From Streptomyces sulphureus DSM 40104 (GTDB taxonomy: Bacteria > Actinomycetota > Actinomycetes > Streptomycetales > Streptomycetaceae): DNA of 64,000 nucleotides. The first letter of the stretch is position 1; every line of letters begins with the position of its first letter. Location: the NCBI RefSeq assembly GCF_000381025.1, contig NZ_KB905819.1, forward strand, positions 124,001 to 188,000, read 5' to 3'. Shown piece by piece: positions 17,545 through 25,728 of this stretch. Under the pieces are notes generated by a model. That model made no database searches and was not told the DNA's origin. It saw only the letters and a list, made by a program, of their open reading frames with translations. The translations under genes and the position numbers were made by a program.

Positions 17545-18918
17545 TCACTCCAGCCCGCGTGCCGCGCGGAAGCGCCCCTGCGCCTCGCCGAGGTCGACGA
17601 TCCGCTCGGGGTACTCCTGCGCGCCCAGCTCCTCGCGCTCCGCCGCGGAGAGCTCCCAGGGCCGGTGCGCCGCGCGGCCCTCCACCCGGGACAGCTCCGG
17701 TACCCACCGCCGTACGTAGGTGCCGTCGGGGTCGAGCCTGCCGGCCTGGGTGAGCGGGTTGAGGACGCGGTTGGGCCGGGTGTCGGTGCCGGTGCCGGCC
17801 GCCCACTGCCAGTTGAGCTGGTTGTTGGCGACGTCGCCGTCGACGAGGTGGGCGAGGAAGTGGGCGGCGCCCGAACGCCAGTCGTGGTACAGGGACTTGG
17901 TGAGGAAGCTCGCCGTCAGCAGGCGGGCGCGGTTGTGCATCCAGCCCTCCTGCGTGAGCTGCCGCATCGCCGCGTCGATCACGGGGTAGCCCGTGCGTCC
18001 GGCGCGCCACGCCGCGGCCTCCTTCTCCGTGGCCTTGCCGCGGCGCCAACGGTCGTCCTTCTCACGGTAGTTGTGCCGGGAGGCGGCGGGGCGCGCGGCG
18101 AGGACCTGGTGGTGGAAGTCCCGCCAGGCGAGCTGCCTGAGGAACGCCTCCGCGCCCTCCTGGGGGAGCCGGCGCTCGACCTTGTGCGCGAGTTCGACGG
18201 CGGAGACGGTGCCGAAGTGCAGGTGCGGCGAGAGCCGCGAGGTGGCGTCCGCGGCGAGCGAGTCGCCGAGCTCCGCGTACCGCTCGACGGGGCCGCGCAG
18301 CCAGGCGGTGACGCGCGAGCGGGCCGCCTCCTCGCCACCGTCCGGGAGTTGGGGCGCGCACCCTTCGGGGTGCCGGGGCAGCGGGTCGCTGCGGATGCCG
18401 GGGGTACGGAGGGAGCGCGGCGGAGGCAGCGGTGTGCGCCGGTGCGCGGAGCGCCAGCGTCTGAAGTAGGGCGTGAAGACGGCGTAGTGGTCACCGCCCT
18501 TCGGGACGACCTCGCCCGCGGGCACGGCCGTCACCACTGCGTCGTGGACGTGGAGCGCGGCCTTCCCGTGGAGCGCGGAGGCGAGCCCGCGCTCCCTCGC
18601 CTGCGCGTACCCGCTGACGCCCGCGGCGAGGTGGACCTCGGCGGCGCCGGTCTCGTCGACCGCGCGGCACACCTCGTCGACGACGGGCCCGCTGCGGACC
18701 ACCAGCCGCCCCCCGCGGGCCCGGAGCACCGCATCGAGGTCGCGGAGCGAGTCGGCGAGGAAGGCGAGGCGGTTGGGTACGGCGAACCCGGCCGCCGAGA
18801 CGCCGTCGTCGCGGACGAAGAGCGGGACCACGGCGTCGGCGCCGCGGGACGCGGCGTGGAGCGCCGGGTTGTCGTGGACCCTCAGGTCGGAGGTGAAGAG
18901 GACGAGCGTGGTGCGCAA
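17545..18918 (-). CDS. phr: Class I deoxyribodipyrimidine photolyase
   Basis: A 457-residue light-driven DNA repair enzyme that splits cyclobutane pyrimidine dimers. The N-terminal photolyase alpha/beta domain (LVLFTSDLRVHDNPAL, antenna chromophore site) spans about 1-130. The FAD-binding helical domain follows, with SRLSPHLHFGTVS, WRDFHHQVLA, TGYPVIDAAMRQLTQEGWMHNRAR and the diagnostic DVANNQLNWQWAAGTGTDTRPNRVLNP region. Start choice is uncertain: TTG at 18918 gives a start like MRTTLVLFTSDLR with GGAG ten bases upstream, whereas an open frame extends to 19026 with poor similarity. The adjacent 71-codon gene lies just upstream on the same strand. Confidence 0.9.
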   Translation of the reverse strand: MRTTLVLFTSDLRVHDNPALHAASRGADAVVPLFVRDDGVSAAGFAVPNRLAFLADSLRDLDAVLRARGGRLVVRSGPVVDEVCRAVDETGAAEVHLAAGVSGYAQARERGLASALHGKAALHVHDAVVTAVPAGEVVPKGGDHYAVFTPYFRRWRSAHRRTPLPPPRSLRTPGIRSDPLPRHPEGCAPQLPDGGEEAARSRVTAWLRGPVERYAELGDSLAADATSRLSPHLHFGTVSAVELAHKVERRLPQEGAEAFLRQLAWRDFHHQVLAARPAASRHNYREKDDRWRRGKATEKEAAAWRAGRTGYPVIDAAMRQLTQEGWMHNRARLLTASFLTKSLYHDWRSGAAHFLAHLVDGDVANNQLNWQWAAGTGTDTRPNRVLNPLTQAGRLDPDGTYVRRWVPELSRVEGRAAHRPWELSAAEREELGAQEYPERIVDLGEAQGRFRAARGLE

Positions 18919-19004
18919 CAGGAGGCTCCAGACGCTGAGTCGGTGGCCGGCTGCGCGCCATCGTGCCTTCGCGCGGTGCATGAGCCGGCTGGACACGCAG
19001 GCCG

Positions 19005-19220
19005 TCAGCTCGCTTCTCGTCCCCACACCTCGGGCCCGCCGCCCTGCCAGTCGATGAGGGATTCGTCGTAGAGGTCGACGGTGGCGATGTCGAGTCCGGC
19101 ACGGCGGAGGAACTCGATCACGTCGACCATCCCCCAGGCGGTGCCCAGGGGCTCACCGCGGGCGAGGACGTGGCGTCCGCCCGTGGCGTCCGGAGGCCGG
19201 ACGACGATCGGTGCTGCCAT
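19005..19220 (-). CDS. Small conserved actinomycete protein of unknown function
   Basis: A 71-residue soluble protein with a compact layout: a basic beta-rich first half (IVVRPPDATGGRHVLARGEPLG), then a helix (MVDVIEFLRRAGL), an acidic loop with DLYDESLIDWQGGGPEVW, and the C-terminus. Similar small proteins are familiar from Streptomyces genomes, but I know no assigned function. It sits 86 bp upstream of the photolyase start on the same strand, so it may be co-transcribed with it. The residue composition and conserved ending argue against a spurious frame. Confidence 0.65.
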   Translation of the reverse strand: MAAPIVVRPPDATGGRHVLARGEPLGTAWGMVDVIEFLRRAGLDIATVDLYDESLIDWQGGGPEVWGREAS

Positions 19221-19277
19221 GTCTCCACGGTGCGCCCGGCGGCGCCTCCGCGCACCTCGGGAGGCGCCGCCGCCGGC

Positions 19278-19982
19278 TCAGAGCTTCTCGCCGAGGAAGG
19301 CGAGGGTGCGCTCCCACGCCGTGCGGGCCAACTCCGGGTCGTAGGTGCCCAGGTGGTCCTCGTCGTTGGCGAAGGCGTGGCCCGCGTCGTAGTGGTGGAT
19401 CTCGACGGGGACGCCCGCTGCCGTGCGGATCTCCTCCGCCACCTGGTCCGGCAGCTCGCGCGGGATGGTCTCGTCGCGGTCCCCGTAGTGGCCGAGGACG
19501 GCGGCGCGGACGGTCCCGAAGTCGACGTCCTCGCCCGTGACGATCCCGTAGTACGGCACGGCGGCGGCGATCCGGTCTCCCGCCGCCGCGGCGAGGGAGA
19601 GGACGAAGCCGCCGCCCATGCAGAACCCGACGGCGCCGAGCGCGTCGCCGCGGACGGCCTCGTGGCCGAGCAGGTGGTCGACGGCGCCGAGGAGCTTGCG
19701 CACACCCTCCTCGCGGGGGAGCTCCTGGAGCATCCGGAACGCGTCGGCGCTGTCGTGGGTGGTGCGGCCGCCGTAGAGGTCGGGCGCGAGCGCCACGTAG
19801 CCGGAGGCGGCGAGGCGGTCGGCGACGGCGGCGATCTGGTCGGTGAGCCCCCACCACTCCTGGATCACGATCACGCCGGGACCCGAGCCGGAGGGCGGCA
19901 GCGCGAGGTAGCCGTAGATCTCGTTCTCGCCTGCGGTGAAGCGGAGGTTCTGGCGCAGCGGCGGTTCGGACGTGGACGACAT
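19278..19982 (-). CDS. Dienelactone hydrolase family protein
   Basis: A 234-residue alpha/beta hydrolase of the DLH family. The nucleophile elbow is GFCMGGGF, with cysteine as nucleophile as in true dienelactone hydrolases. The catalytic His is in HHYDAGHAFAND near residue 201, and the acid lies in the GDRDETIP loop. The N-terminal GVIVIQEWWGLTDQI motif is typical. DLHs hydrolyse dienelactones in chlorocatechol degradation, but most actinomycete copies have no known substrate and here no aromatic-degradation genes are nearby. It diverges from the small membrane protein gene across 308 bp. Confidence 0.92.
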   Translation of the reverse strand: MSSTSEPPLRQNLRFTAGENEIYGYLALPPSGSGPGVIVIQEWWGLTDQIAAVADRLAASGYVALAPDLYGGRTTHDSADAFRMLQELPREEGVRKLLGAVDHLLGHEAVRGDALGAVGFCMGGGFVLSLAAAAGDRIAAAVPYYGIVTGEDVDFGTVRAAVLGHYGDRDETIPRELPDQVAEEIRTAAGVPVEIHHYDAGHAFANDEDHLGTYDPELARTAWERTLAFLGEKL

Positions 19983-20290
19983 GGGCCGGCCTCTCGGTGC
20001 GTTGCGGTCTCTGGCTGCCCTCGCCGCGCTCAGGACCGTGCGCGTCCGCTTCGTCCGTCGGGAGTACGGGGACGGCGCACGGCACCGGGCGAGCGCGGCC
20101 GGGAACCCGCATCGTACGGGCGGTGCGCCGGCGCCGGTACGCGCGGGCGTTCACCCGTTCGGCCCGGGCGGCAGCGCGCGCTCCGTGCGGGTGTGGCCCC
20201 ATGGCAGACGCAAGCGGGAGGGGGCGAACACCCGGCGGACGGACCGCGCTTGCCCGTCCGCCGACCACCGAGGGCGAGAGGGAGACGACG
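19983..20290. other. Intergenic region between divergent genes
   Basis: 308 bp between the dienelactone hydrolase and the small membrane protein genes. It must carry promoters for both directions; I see no convincing -35/-10 pair and no inverted repeat of note. Confidence 0.4.
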
Positions 20291-20704
20291 ATGACCCCAC
20301 CCGGCATCACCCCGTCCGAGGAGAAGCCGACGACCTCGGGGTGGCTCGCCTTCGGGGGACTGCTCGTCCTCGTGGCGGGGCTCTCCGACATCTTCGTGGC
20401 GTGCGCCGCACTGTGGAAGAGCAACTACTTCATCGGTACCTCGCACGACCTCCTGATCTTCGACTTCACGGCGTGGGGCTGGATCTGGATGATCGTCGGC
20501 ATCGTGCTCGTGGTGACCGGGCTCGGCGTGCTGTGGGGCGCGTGGTGGGCGAGGATCACCGGCGTCTTCTTCGCGCTGCTCTCCCTCCTCGGCCACCTGC
20601 TCTACCTCTCGGCGCACCCCCTCTGGTCGCTGATCAGCGTCGGCCTCAGCCTGCTCGTCGTCTACGCGCTGACCGTGCCGGACCGCCGGGCCACCGGGGT
20701 GTGA
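20291..20704 (+). CDS. Small four-helix membrane protein (DUF7144-like)
   Basis: A 137-residue integral membrane protein with four evident hydrophobic helices at about 18-42, 58-80, 82-105 and 108-130. It resembles a common Streptomyces family with the pattern SGWLAFGGLLVLVAG and a conserved Trp-rich second helix (WGWIWMIVGIVLVV), annotated DUF7144 as I recall. Function is unknown. The ATG at 20291 follows GGAGACGACG; a longer open frame upstream is arginine-rich and was rejected. It ends seven bases before the stop of the convergent VOC gene. Confidence 0.8.
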   Translation: MTPPGITPSEEKPTTSGWLAFGGLLVLVAGLSDIFVACAALWKSNYFIGTSHDLLIFDFTAWGWIWMIVGIVLVVTGLGVLWGAWWARITGVFFALLSLLGHLLYLSAHPLWSLISVGLSLLVVYALTVPDRRATGV

Positions 20705-20710
20705 GGCGGT

Positions 20711-21094
20711 TCATGCGCCGGTGAGGAGCTCCATGGAGTGGCCCGAGGGGTCGAGGAAGTAGACGCCGCGTCGGCCTCCGCCCTGGTTGATCTCGCCCGG
20801 ACGGCGCCGGAACGGGTCCGCGTAGTACGTCACGCCGTGCTCCTTCAGCCGTGCGAAGGAGACGTCGAACTGCTCCTCGCTGACGAGGAACGCGTAGTGC
20901 TGCTCCTTGATCTCCTCCGCGGGAGCGTCGGCGAAGTCGAGCGTGACCCCGTTCGCGGTGGCGACGGGGAGGAACGGGCCGCTCTGCGGGCCGACTTCGA
21001 GGCCGAGGATGTCGGCGAGGAAGTGCGCGGACTCGCTGCGGTCCCTGGAGTGGACGATGGTGTGGTTGAGCTCGACGGAGGAGTGCACGGTCAT
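20711..21094 (-). CDS. VOC family protein (glyoxalase/dioxygenase fold)
   Basis: A 127-residue single-domain vicinal oxygen chelate protein with two betaalphabetabetabeta modules. Likely metal-binding positions are visible: H in VELNHTIVHS near the start, H/E positions around YAFLVSEEQ, and E in GHSMELLTG at the C-terminus. This family covers glyoxalases, extradiol dioxygenases and antibiotic-resistance binders such as fosfomycin or bleomycin proteins; no specific substrate can be inferred. The ATG at 21094 has AAGGA nine bases upstream. Confidence 0.88.
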   Translation of the reverse strand: MTVHSSVELNHTIVHSRDRSESAHFLADILGLEVGPQSGPFLPVATANGVTLDFADAPAEEIKEQHYAFLVSEEQFDVSFARLKEHGVTYYADPFRRRPGEINQGGGRRGVYFLDPSGHSMELLTGA

Positions 21095-21245
21095 GGGCGT
21101 CCTTCCACGGGTGCGGTCGTCTGGCACGACGATAGGCGCCCGGCGCCGTCCGGGGGCGTGCGAACGCGAGGAAGGGGACTGTCGGAGGAGGCCCGTGCGA
21201 CCGGCGACGTAGGGCGTGCGGCGGGCCCCAACGCAGCTCGCTCCC

Positions 21246-22340
21246 CTAGGGTTTGACTCCGTGCTGCCGAAGCCACGGGAGCGGGTCGATCGCCGAGCCC
21301 ATCGACTCCGTGAGGCGCACCTCGAAGTGGAGATGCGGGCCCTGCGCGTTGCCGGTCTCGCCCGAGAGGCCGAGTTCCTCGCCCGCCGCGACCCGTTGGC
21401 CCTCCCTTACGCGGGTCTCGGAGAGGTGCGCGTACTGCGTGTAGTAGCCGTTGGGATGGCCGACGACGATCTGGTTGCCGAACCCGTCGTCGCAGGCGAC
21501 CCGGACAACCGTGCCGGCGCCGACAGCCCGCACGGGCGTCCCCAGCGAGACGGCGAAGTCCTGCCCCGTGTGCCGGTTCGCCCAGTGCGCCCCCTGGCCG
21601 CCGAAGCCGGCCGAGAGCCAGTAGTGCGAGGTGGGCAGCGTCCACGCGGTGTTGGCGCGGTGCGCGCGACCGCCGCCGCCGTACGCGCACTTGCCGGGCG
21701 CAGCACCGCCCGCCGGGCGGTGCCCGCCGTTCTTCGCGTCGCCGCGCTTCGCCTGCGCGGCACGTACTTCCTCCTCGACCCGGTGCAGCTTCCGCTCGAT
21801 GCCCTCGCGGAGCGCGGCGCGACGCGACTGGGTGCGCTTCAGCGACTTCAACGCGCGCTCCTCCGCGACGCGTTCGCGCTCGTAGTGCGCCCCCGCTTCG
21901 CGGGCGGCCGTGAAAAGGTGCCCGAGCGCGTGGTCGCCCTGGCGCTTGACGCTGAGGCGGTACATGAGCGCGTCCGGTCTCTCGGAGCTGAGGAGGGTGG
22001 CGCCCGCGGTGAGGGGGCCGCTGCGGTACTGGGCGCGTGCCGCCGCGCCCACGAGGTCGTTGAGGCGGAGGCGGTGCGCGCGGTTGCGCCGCTCGGCCGC
22101 GCGCAGCTTCCGCAGCTCCGCGCGCTGCCGCGCCGCCTTGCGCTTCGCCTTCTCGTGGGCCTGCGCCGCCTCGGAAGCGCGCGCGTAGAGCGCCTCCACG
22201 CGGGCGGGCAGACCCCGTCCGCTCCCGTGTCCCGGGTCCGCGTGCGCGGGCGAAGGTACGGCGAGCACGGCAACGGAGGCCAGCAGAGAGGCCGTTGCCG
22301 CCTTGGCCGCGGAATTCTTCTGCACGATGCGTCGTCTCAC
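21246..22340 (-). CDS. Secreted M23 family metallopeptidase with coiled-coil
   Basis: A 364-residue exported peptidoglycan endopeptidase. A Sec signal peptide with ASVAVLAVPSPAHA|D cleavage near residue 34 leads into an arginine/alanine-rich coiled-coil of about 50-200. The C-terminal LytM/M23 domain (about 250-364) shows HxxxD (NRHTGQDF), the GYYTQYAHL strand and HxH (GPHLHFEVR), the zinc ligands of active enzymes. The order coiled-coil then LytM resembles NlpD/EnvC-like cell-separation factors. The start is GTG at 22340, with AGGATC upstream; a GTG five codons later would also work. Confidence 0.92.
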   Translation of the reverse strand: MRRRIVQKNSAAKAATASLLASVAVLAVPSPAHADPGHGSGRGLPARVEALYARASEAAQAHEKAKRKAARQRAELRKLRAAERRNRAHRLRLNDLVGAAARAQYRSGPLTAGATLLSSERPDALMYRLSVKRQGDHALGHLFTAAREAGAHYERERVAEERALKSLKRTQSRRAALREGIERKLHRVEEEVRAAQAKRGDAKNGGHRPAGGAAPGKCAYGGGGRAHRANTAWTLPTSHYWLSAGFGGQGAHWANRHTGQDFAVSLGTPVRAVGAGTVVRVACDDGFGNQIVVGHPNGYYTQYAHLSETRVREGQRVAAGEELGLSGETGNAQGPHLHFEVRLTESMGSAIDPLPWLRQHGVKP

Positions 22341-22531
22341 GCGTCCGATCCTGGGAGCGGCGCAGCCCGGCCGCAGCGCGCCCTTGCGCCGGTCGGCCGA
22401 GGCGTGCGGGGCTGCCCGTGCACGCGGGGTACGAGGCGTCGCGACTGGTCAGCGGAGTGTGAGGGGACTGTACGGGGGAGCCGGCGCAGGGGGCGTGCGG
22501 GTTGGCACGTTCGAGCGCCGCCGATCAGGGA

Positions 22532-22556
22532 GCACCCGGTTGTCAACCTGGGGTGC
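22532..22556. terminator. Hairpin downstream of the two-domain VOC gene
   Basis: GCACCC-GGTTG-T-CAACC-(TG)-GGGTGC forms an 11-bp stem with a two-base bulge. It lies 22 bp past the stop of the VOC gene (22578) on the minus strand, before the M23 gene. Confidence 0.55.
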
Positions 22557-22577
22557 CGGGCCGTGCGTTGGGCGCCC

Positions 22578-23363
22578 TCAGCCCTCCGGGTGCAGCAGGA
22601 CGAACTCGGCGTCCCACGGGTCGCGGCAGACGGCGAGGCGCCCGACGCCGGGCGCGTCGAGCGGCCCCATCGAGACCTGCCCGCCGCTCGCGCCGACGGC
22701 CTCGCCCGCGGCGTCGGCGTCGGAGACGGCGAACACCGGGTGCCAGTACGGGGTGCCGCCCATCGCGGCGAGCTGCTCTCCGCTGAGTTCGACGATGCCG
22801 CCGTGCATCCGCTCCGCACCGCCGGTGCCGATGAGCGTGTACCTGCCGTTCTCGTCCCCCGACATGGGGGTGCGCTGGACGTCCCACTCGAAGAGGGTGC
22901 GGTAGAACTCGACGGAGTCGCGCGCCGACGAGGTGCACAGCTCCAGCCAGCAGAGCGTTCCCGGCAGGTCGACCGCTTCGAGTCCCGCCCTCGCGCCCGG
23001 CTGCCAGGCGGCGAACTCGGCGCCGAGCGGGTCGGTGAGGTGGACGAGCCTGCCCTGCGCACCGACGTCCATCGGGCCGCCCCGCACCGTGCCGCCGGCG
23101 AGTTGGACGGACCGGGCCGTGGAGTCGGCGTCGGGCGTCTCGAAGTACACCGTCCACCGCGGCGGCGTGCCGGGGGACTCGGGGCCGACGGCGGCGACGA
23201 TGCGGCCTTCGAGCGTGCAGAACGTGTACCCGCCGCTGTCGGGACCTGCGGAGCGCTGTTCCCAGCCGAGGACGGCGGCGTAGAAGCCGATCGTTGCGGC
23301 CGGGTCCGCGGCGCCGAGGTCGAGCCAGCACGGCGAGCCGTCGTGGAAGTCTGTGGTGATCAC
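22578..23363 (-). CDS. Two-domain VOC family protein
   Basis: A 261-residue protein with two tandem glyoxalase-like domains (about 1-125 and 132-261). Each opens with a CWLDLGA or CWLELCT strand and a Phe-Tyr helix (ATIGFYAAVLGWE, DSVEFYRTLFEWD), and each ends in the EF segment (GAEFAAWQPG, DAEFVLLHPEG). Such duplicated VOC proteins are abundant in Streptomyces and resemble CFP32/Rv0577-type proteins; the ligand is unknown. The GTG at 23363 is supported by GGAGGG six bases upstream. Confidence 0.9.
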   Translation of the reverse strand: MITTDFHDGSPCWLDLGAADPAATIGFYAAVLGWEQRSAGPDSGGYTFCTLEGRIVAAVGPESPGTPPRWTVYFETPDADSTARSVQLAGGTVRGGPMDVGAQGRLVHLTDPLGAEFAAWQPGARAGLEAVDLPGTLCWLELCTSSARDSVEFYRTLFEWDVQRTPMSGDENGRYTLIGTGGAERMHGGIVELSGEQLAAMGGTPYWHPVFAVSDADAAGEAVGASGGQVSMGPLDAPGVGRLAVCRDPWDAEFVLLHPEG

Positions 23364-23575
23364 TGAGCCCTCCGGAAGCTGTCGGACGCCGGAGCGGTGG
23401 CCCCCGCCCCGCAAGGCGGTGGACCCCACGCCTTCAAGGGTGCCGCGCCCGGGCGCGGGGCGCGCGGTGGCGGGACGGTGGGTGGGCGGTCGTCGGCGCG
23501 GGTCGGGGCGTCAACCGGCGGCCGGGGGCGGCTGGTTGGGCGGGATGCGCTCCGTGCCGGGACGTGGACGGTCGG

Positions 23576-24052
23576 TCAGTGGAGGGCGCGGGCGCGGGAC
23601 GCCTCGATCTCGTGGAGCGCCTCCGCCCTGCCCACCCAGTGCGAGCCCTCGACCGACTTGCCCGGCTCCAGGTCCTTGTAGACCTGGAAGAAGTGGGTGA
23701 TCTCCAGCTTGTCGAACTCCGAGACGTCGCCGATGTCCTGGCGGTGCGCATGGCGCGGGTCGCCCGCCGGTACGCAGAGGACCTTCTCGTCCGGCCCGTG
23801 CTCGTCCCGCATGAGGTACATGCCGATCGCGCGGGCCCTGATGACGCAGCCGGGGAAGGTCGGGTCGCAGAGGACGAGCGCGTCGAGCGGGTCGCCGTCG
23901 CGGCCGAGGGTGCCCTCGATGAACCCGTAGTCGGCCGGATAGCGGGTGGAGGTGAAGAGCATCCGGTCGAGCCTGATCCGGCCGCTGCTGTGGTCCATCT
24001 CGTACTTGTTCCGGGACCCCTGCGGGATCTCCACCACGACGTCGAACTCCAT
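23576..24052 (-). CDS. ppa: Inorganic pyrophosphatase (soluble, family I)
   Basis: A 158-residue Mg2+-dependent enzyme that hydrolyses pyrophosphate, pulling biosynthetic reactions forward. Signature elements are EIPQGSRNKYE, YPADYGFIEGT and the DGDPLDALVL motif with the metal-binding aspartates, then KKxxK-like basic residues. The length is slightly below the E. coli enzyme and typical for actinobacteria. The ATG at 24052 has AAGGAG eight bases upstream; the open frame extends further without similarity. It is usually a single-copy housekeeping gene. Confidence 0.97.
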   Translation of the reverse strand: MEFDVVVEIPQGSRNKYEMDHSSGRIRLDRMLFTSTRYPADYGFIEGTLGRDGDPLDALVLCDPTFPGCVIRARAIGMYLMRDEHGPDEKVLCVPAGDPRHAHRQDIGDVSEFDKLEITHFFQVYKDLEPGKSVEGSHWVGRAEALHEIEASRARALH

Positions 24053-24118
24053 GCCGTGCTCCTTGCCTGCCGCTCCGCGCACGGACGGGCGTGCGTCGGG
24101 CATGCGATGCGCCGGCGG

Positions 24119-24397
24119 TCAGGCCGCCAGCGCGGTCGTCCTCCGCCTCCGGTGGGGCGCGGGGTGGCGGGCGGGCGCCGGGAGTTCGCGCGGTGCGGCC
24201 TCGCCGCGTACCCGGAGCGCTGCCTCTCTGAGCGCGTCCTCGATGCGGCGGGTGCCGGTGAGGACGCACAGGGTGTAGGCGGTGTCCTCCAGGCGTCGGG
24301 CGAGCCGGTGCGGGGCGTGCGCCTCGCGCGAAAGGATCTCCATCGCGAGGTACCTGCCCACGAGTTCGCGCAGAACCGCAGGGTGCGCCTTCAGCAT
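24119..24397 (-). CDS. DUF5133 domain protein
   Basis: A 92-residue soluble protein. The first 60 residues match the pattern of the Streptomyces DUF5133 family: HPAVLRELVGRYLAME, an arginine-rich helix and LEDTAYTLCVLTGTRRIEDAL. It ends in a basic His/Arg-rich tail. Function is unknown; the family is confined largely to Streptomyces and often lies near sigma or stress genes. It faces away from the sigma factor gene, with a 413-bp shared intergenic region. The start at 24397 fits the family N-terminus, although no strong ribosome site is seen. Confidence 0.75.
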   Translation of the reverse strand: MLKAHPAVLRELVGRYLAMEILSREAHAPHRLARRLEDTAYTLCVLTGTRRIEDALREAALRVRGEAAPRELPAPARHPAPHRRRRTTALAA

Positions 24398-24810
24398 CGT
24401 CCACCACCGTCTTCTGGGCGCCGGGGCGGGCCCGGCGTACGCGGCGGCGTCGTCCTCGACCCGCCGTGGTCGGGTGCGCGTGCCGAGCCCCGCCGCTCCG
24501 CCGCGGCCGGCTCCCGCGGGGCGGGTATGGCACATGCCATGCCAGTGTGCATCAAATCGGGCAAAGACGCCTTTTCGGAAGGGGCTTTCCGTGGGGTGCC
24601 GCCAACCGCCTTTTCGTGGACGTGCGTTGCTCCCGAGCGGCCTTCGCCGTACGGCGCCCCGGCGTCCGCGCGTAGGTGTGCCTCGTGTCACCGGCGGAGC
24701 CGATGTCCATCGGATGCCGTAACCCTCCCACTCTGCGATGGTGGGCTGTGGACGACGTACGGACACGACCAGCCCAGTCGGCCCCGAGCCGATCCGGGGG
24801 TGAGCGTGGA
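24398..24810. promoter_or_regulatory. Divergent regulatory region with inverted and direct repeats
   Basis: 413 bp between DUF5133 and the sigma factor gene. It contains the inverted repeat ATGGCA-CA-TGCCAT at 24527-24540 and two exact copies of CGCCTTTTCG at 24568-24577 and 24607-24616 (39 bp apart). The region is less GC-rich than its surroundings around 24540-24630. These could be binding sites for a regulator of either gene; no protein can be assigned. Confidence 0.4.
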
Positions 24811-25704
24811 ATGGAAACCGATCCGACCAGCAGTGCGGCACCCGCACGGGAGCCGCGCGCAGCGACTCGCAGGCGGCGAGACGTGCCGGACACCGCCGAG
24901 GCTTTCCGGCGCATCGCGGCGCTCCCCGAGGGAGCCGACCGCGAGCGCATCCGGCAGGAGGTCGCGGCCGCCTGGCTGCCCATGGCGCACCGGCTCGCAC
25001 GCCGCTACCGGGACCGCGGCGAGAACCTGGAGGACCTCGAACAGGTCGCGGCGCTCGGCCTGGTGAAGGCCGTCGAGCGGTACGACCCGGCGCGGGGGCA
25101 CGCCTTCGAGTCGTACGCGATCCCCACGATCGTCGGCGAGGTGAAGCGGCACTTCCGCGACAACGGATGGGATCTGCACGTACCCCGGAGGGTGCAGACG
25201 CTCCGCAACCGCGTGCGCACCGCCCTCCAGGAGTTCGCGAGCCGCCCGGGGCACGGCTCGCCCACCGTCGCCGAACTCGCCGCCGAGACCGGTCTCGGCG
25301 AGGAGGACGTACAGCTCGGCCTGGAGGCGATGCGCAGCTACAGCTCGCTCTCGCTGGAGGCCGAACTCTCCACGGGCAACGCGGAGGACGAGGGCTGCAC
25401 CCTGCTGGAGACGCTCGGCACCGAGGAGCACGGTTTCGACCGCGTCGTCGACCGCGAAGCGGTGCGGCCCTGCCTGTGCCACCTGCCCGAACGCGAGCAG
25501 CACATCCTCTACCTGCGATTCTTCTGCGACATGACGCAGTCGCGGATAGCGGACCTGCTCGGCATTTCGCAGATGCACGTCTCGCGGCTGCTCAGCCACG
25601 CGTGCAGACAGGTGCGTGAGGAGATCGAGTCGGACGCGCGTCCGCAGCCGGCGGACGCGGAGGAGGGCGCCGGCCGCCACGGGCCGGCAGCGGCAGCCGC
25701 CTGA
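24811..25704 (+). CDS. SigB/SigF/SigG-family RNA polymerase sigma factor
   Basis: A 297-residue group 3 sigma factor. Region 2 is clear (LEDLEQVAALGLVKAVERYDPARGHAFESYAIPTIVGEVKRHFRD), region 3 follows with WDLHVPRRVQTLRNRV, and region 4 has LPEREQHILYLRFFCDMTQSRIADLLGISQMHVSRLL with its helix-turn-helix. Streptomyces carries many such SigB-like factors for osmotic, oxidative and developmental responses, usually held by HATPase anti-sigma proteins. No anti-sigma gene is adjacent. The ATG at 24811 is preferred because the frame upstream has no similarity; GTGGA just before it is a weak ribosome site. The FUSC-like gene starts 24 bp downstream and may be co-transcribed. Confidence 0.93.
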   Translation: METDPTSSAAPAREPRAATRRRRDVPDTAEAFRRIAALPEGADRERIRQEVAAAWLPMAHRLARRYRDRGENLEDLEQVAALGLVKAVERYDPARGHAFESYAIPTIVGEVKRHFRDNGWDLHVPRRVQTLRNRVRTALQEFASRPGHGSPTVAELAAETGLGEEDVQLGLEAMRSYSSLSLEAELSTGNAEDEGCTLLETLGTEEHGFDRVVDREAVRPCLCHLPEREQHILYLRFFCDMTQSRIADLLGISQMHVSRLLSHACRQVREEIESDARPQPADAEEGAGRHGPAAAAA

Positions 25705-25728
25705 GCGGCGGTTGCCGGGAAGGGACGG

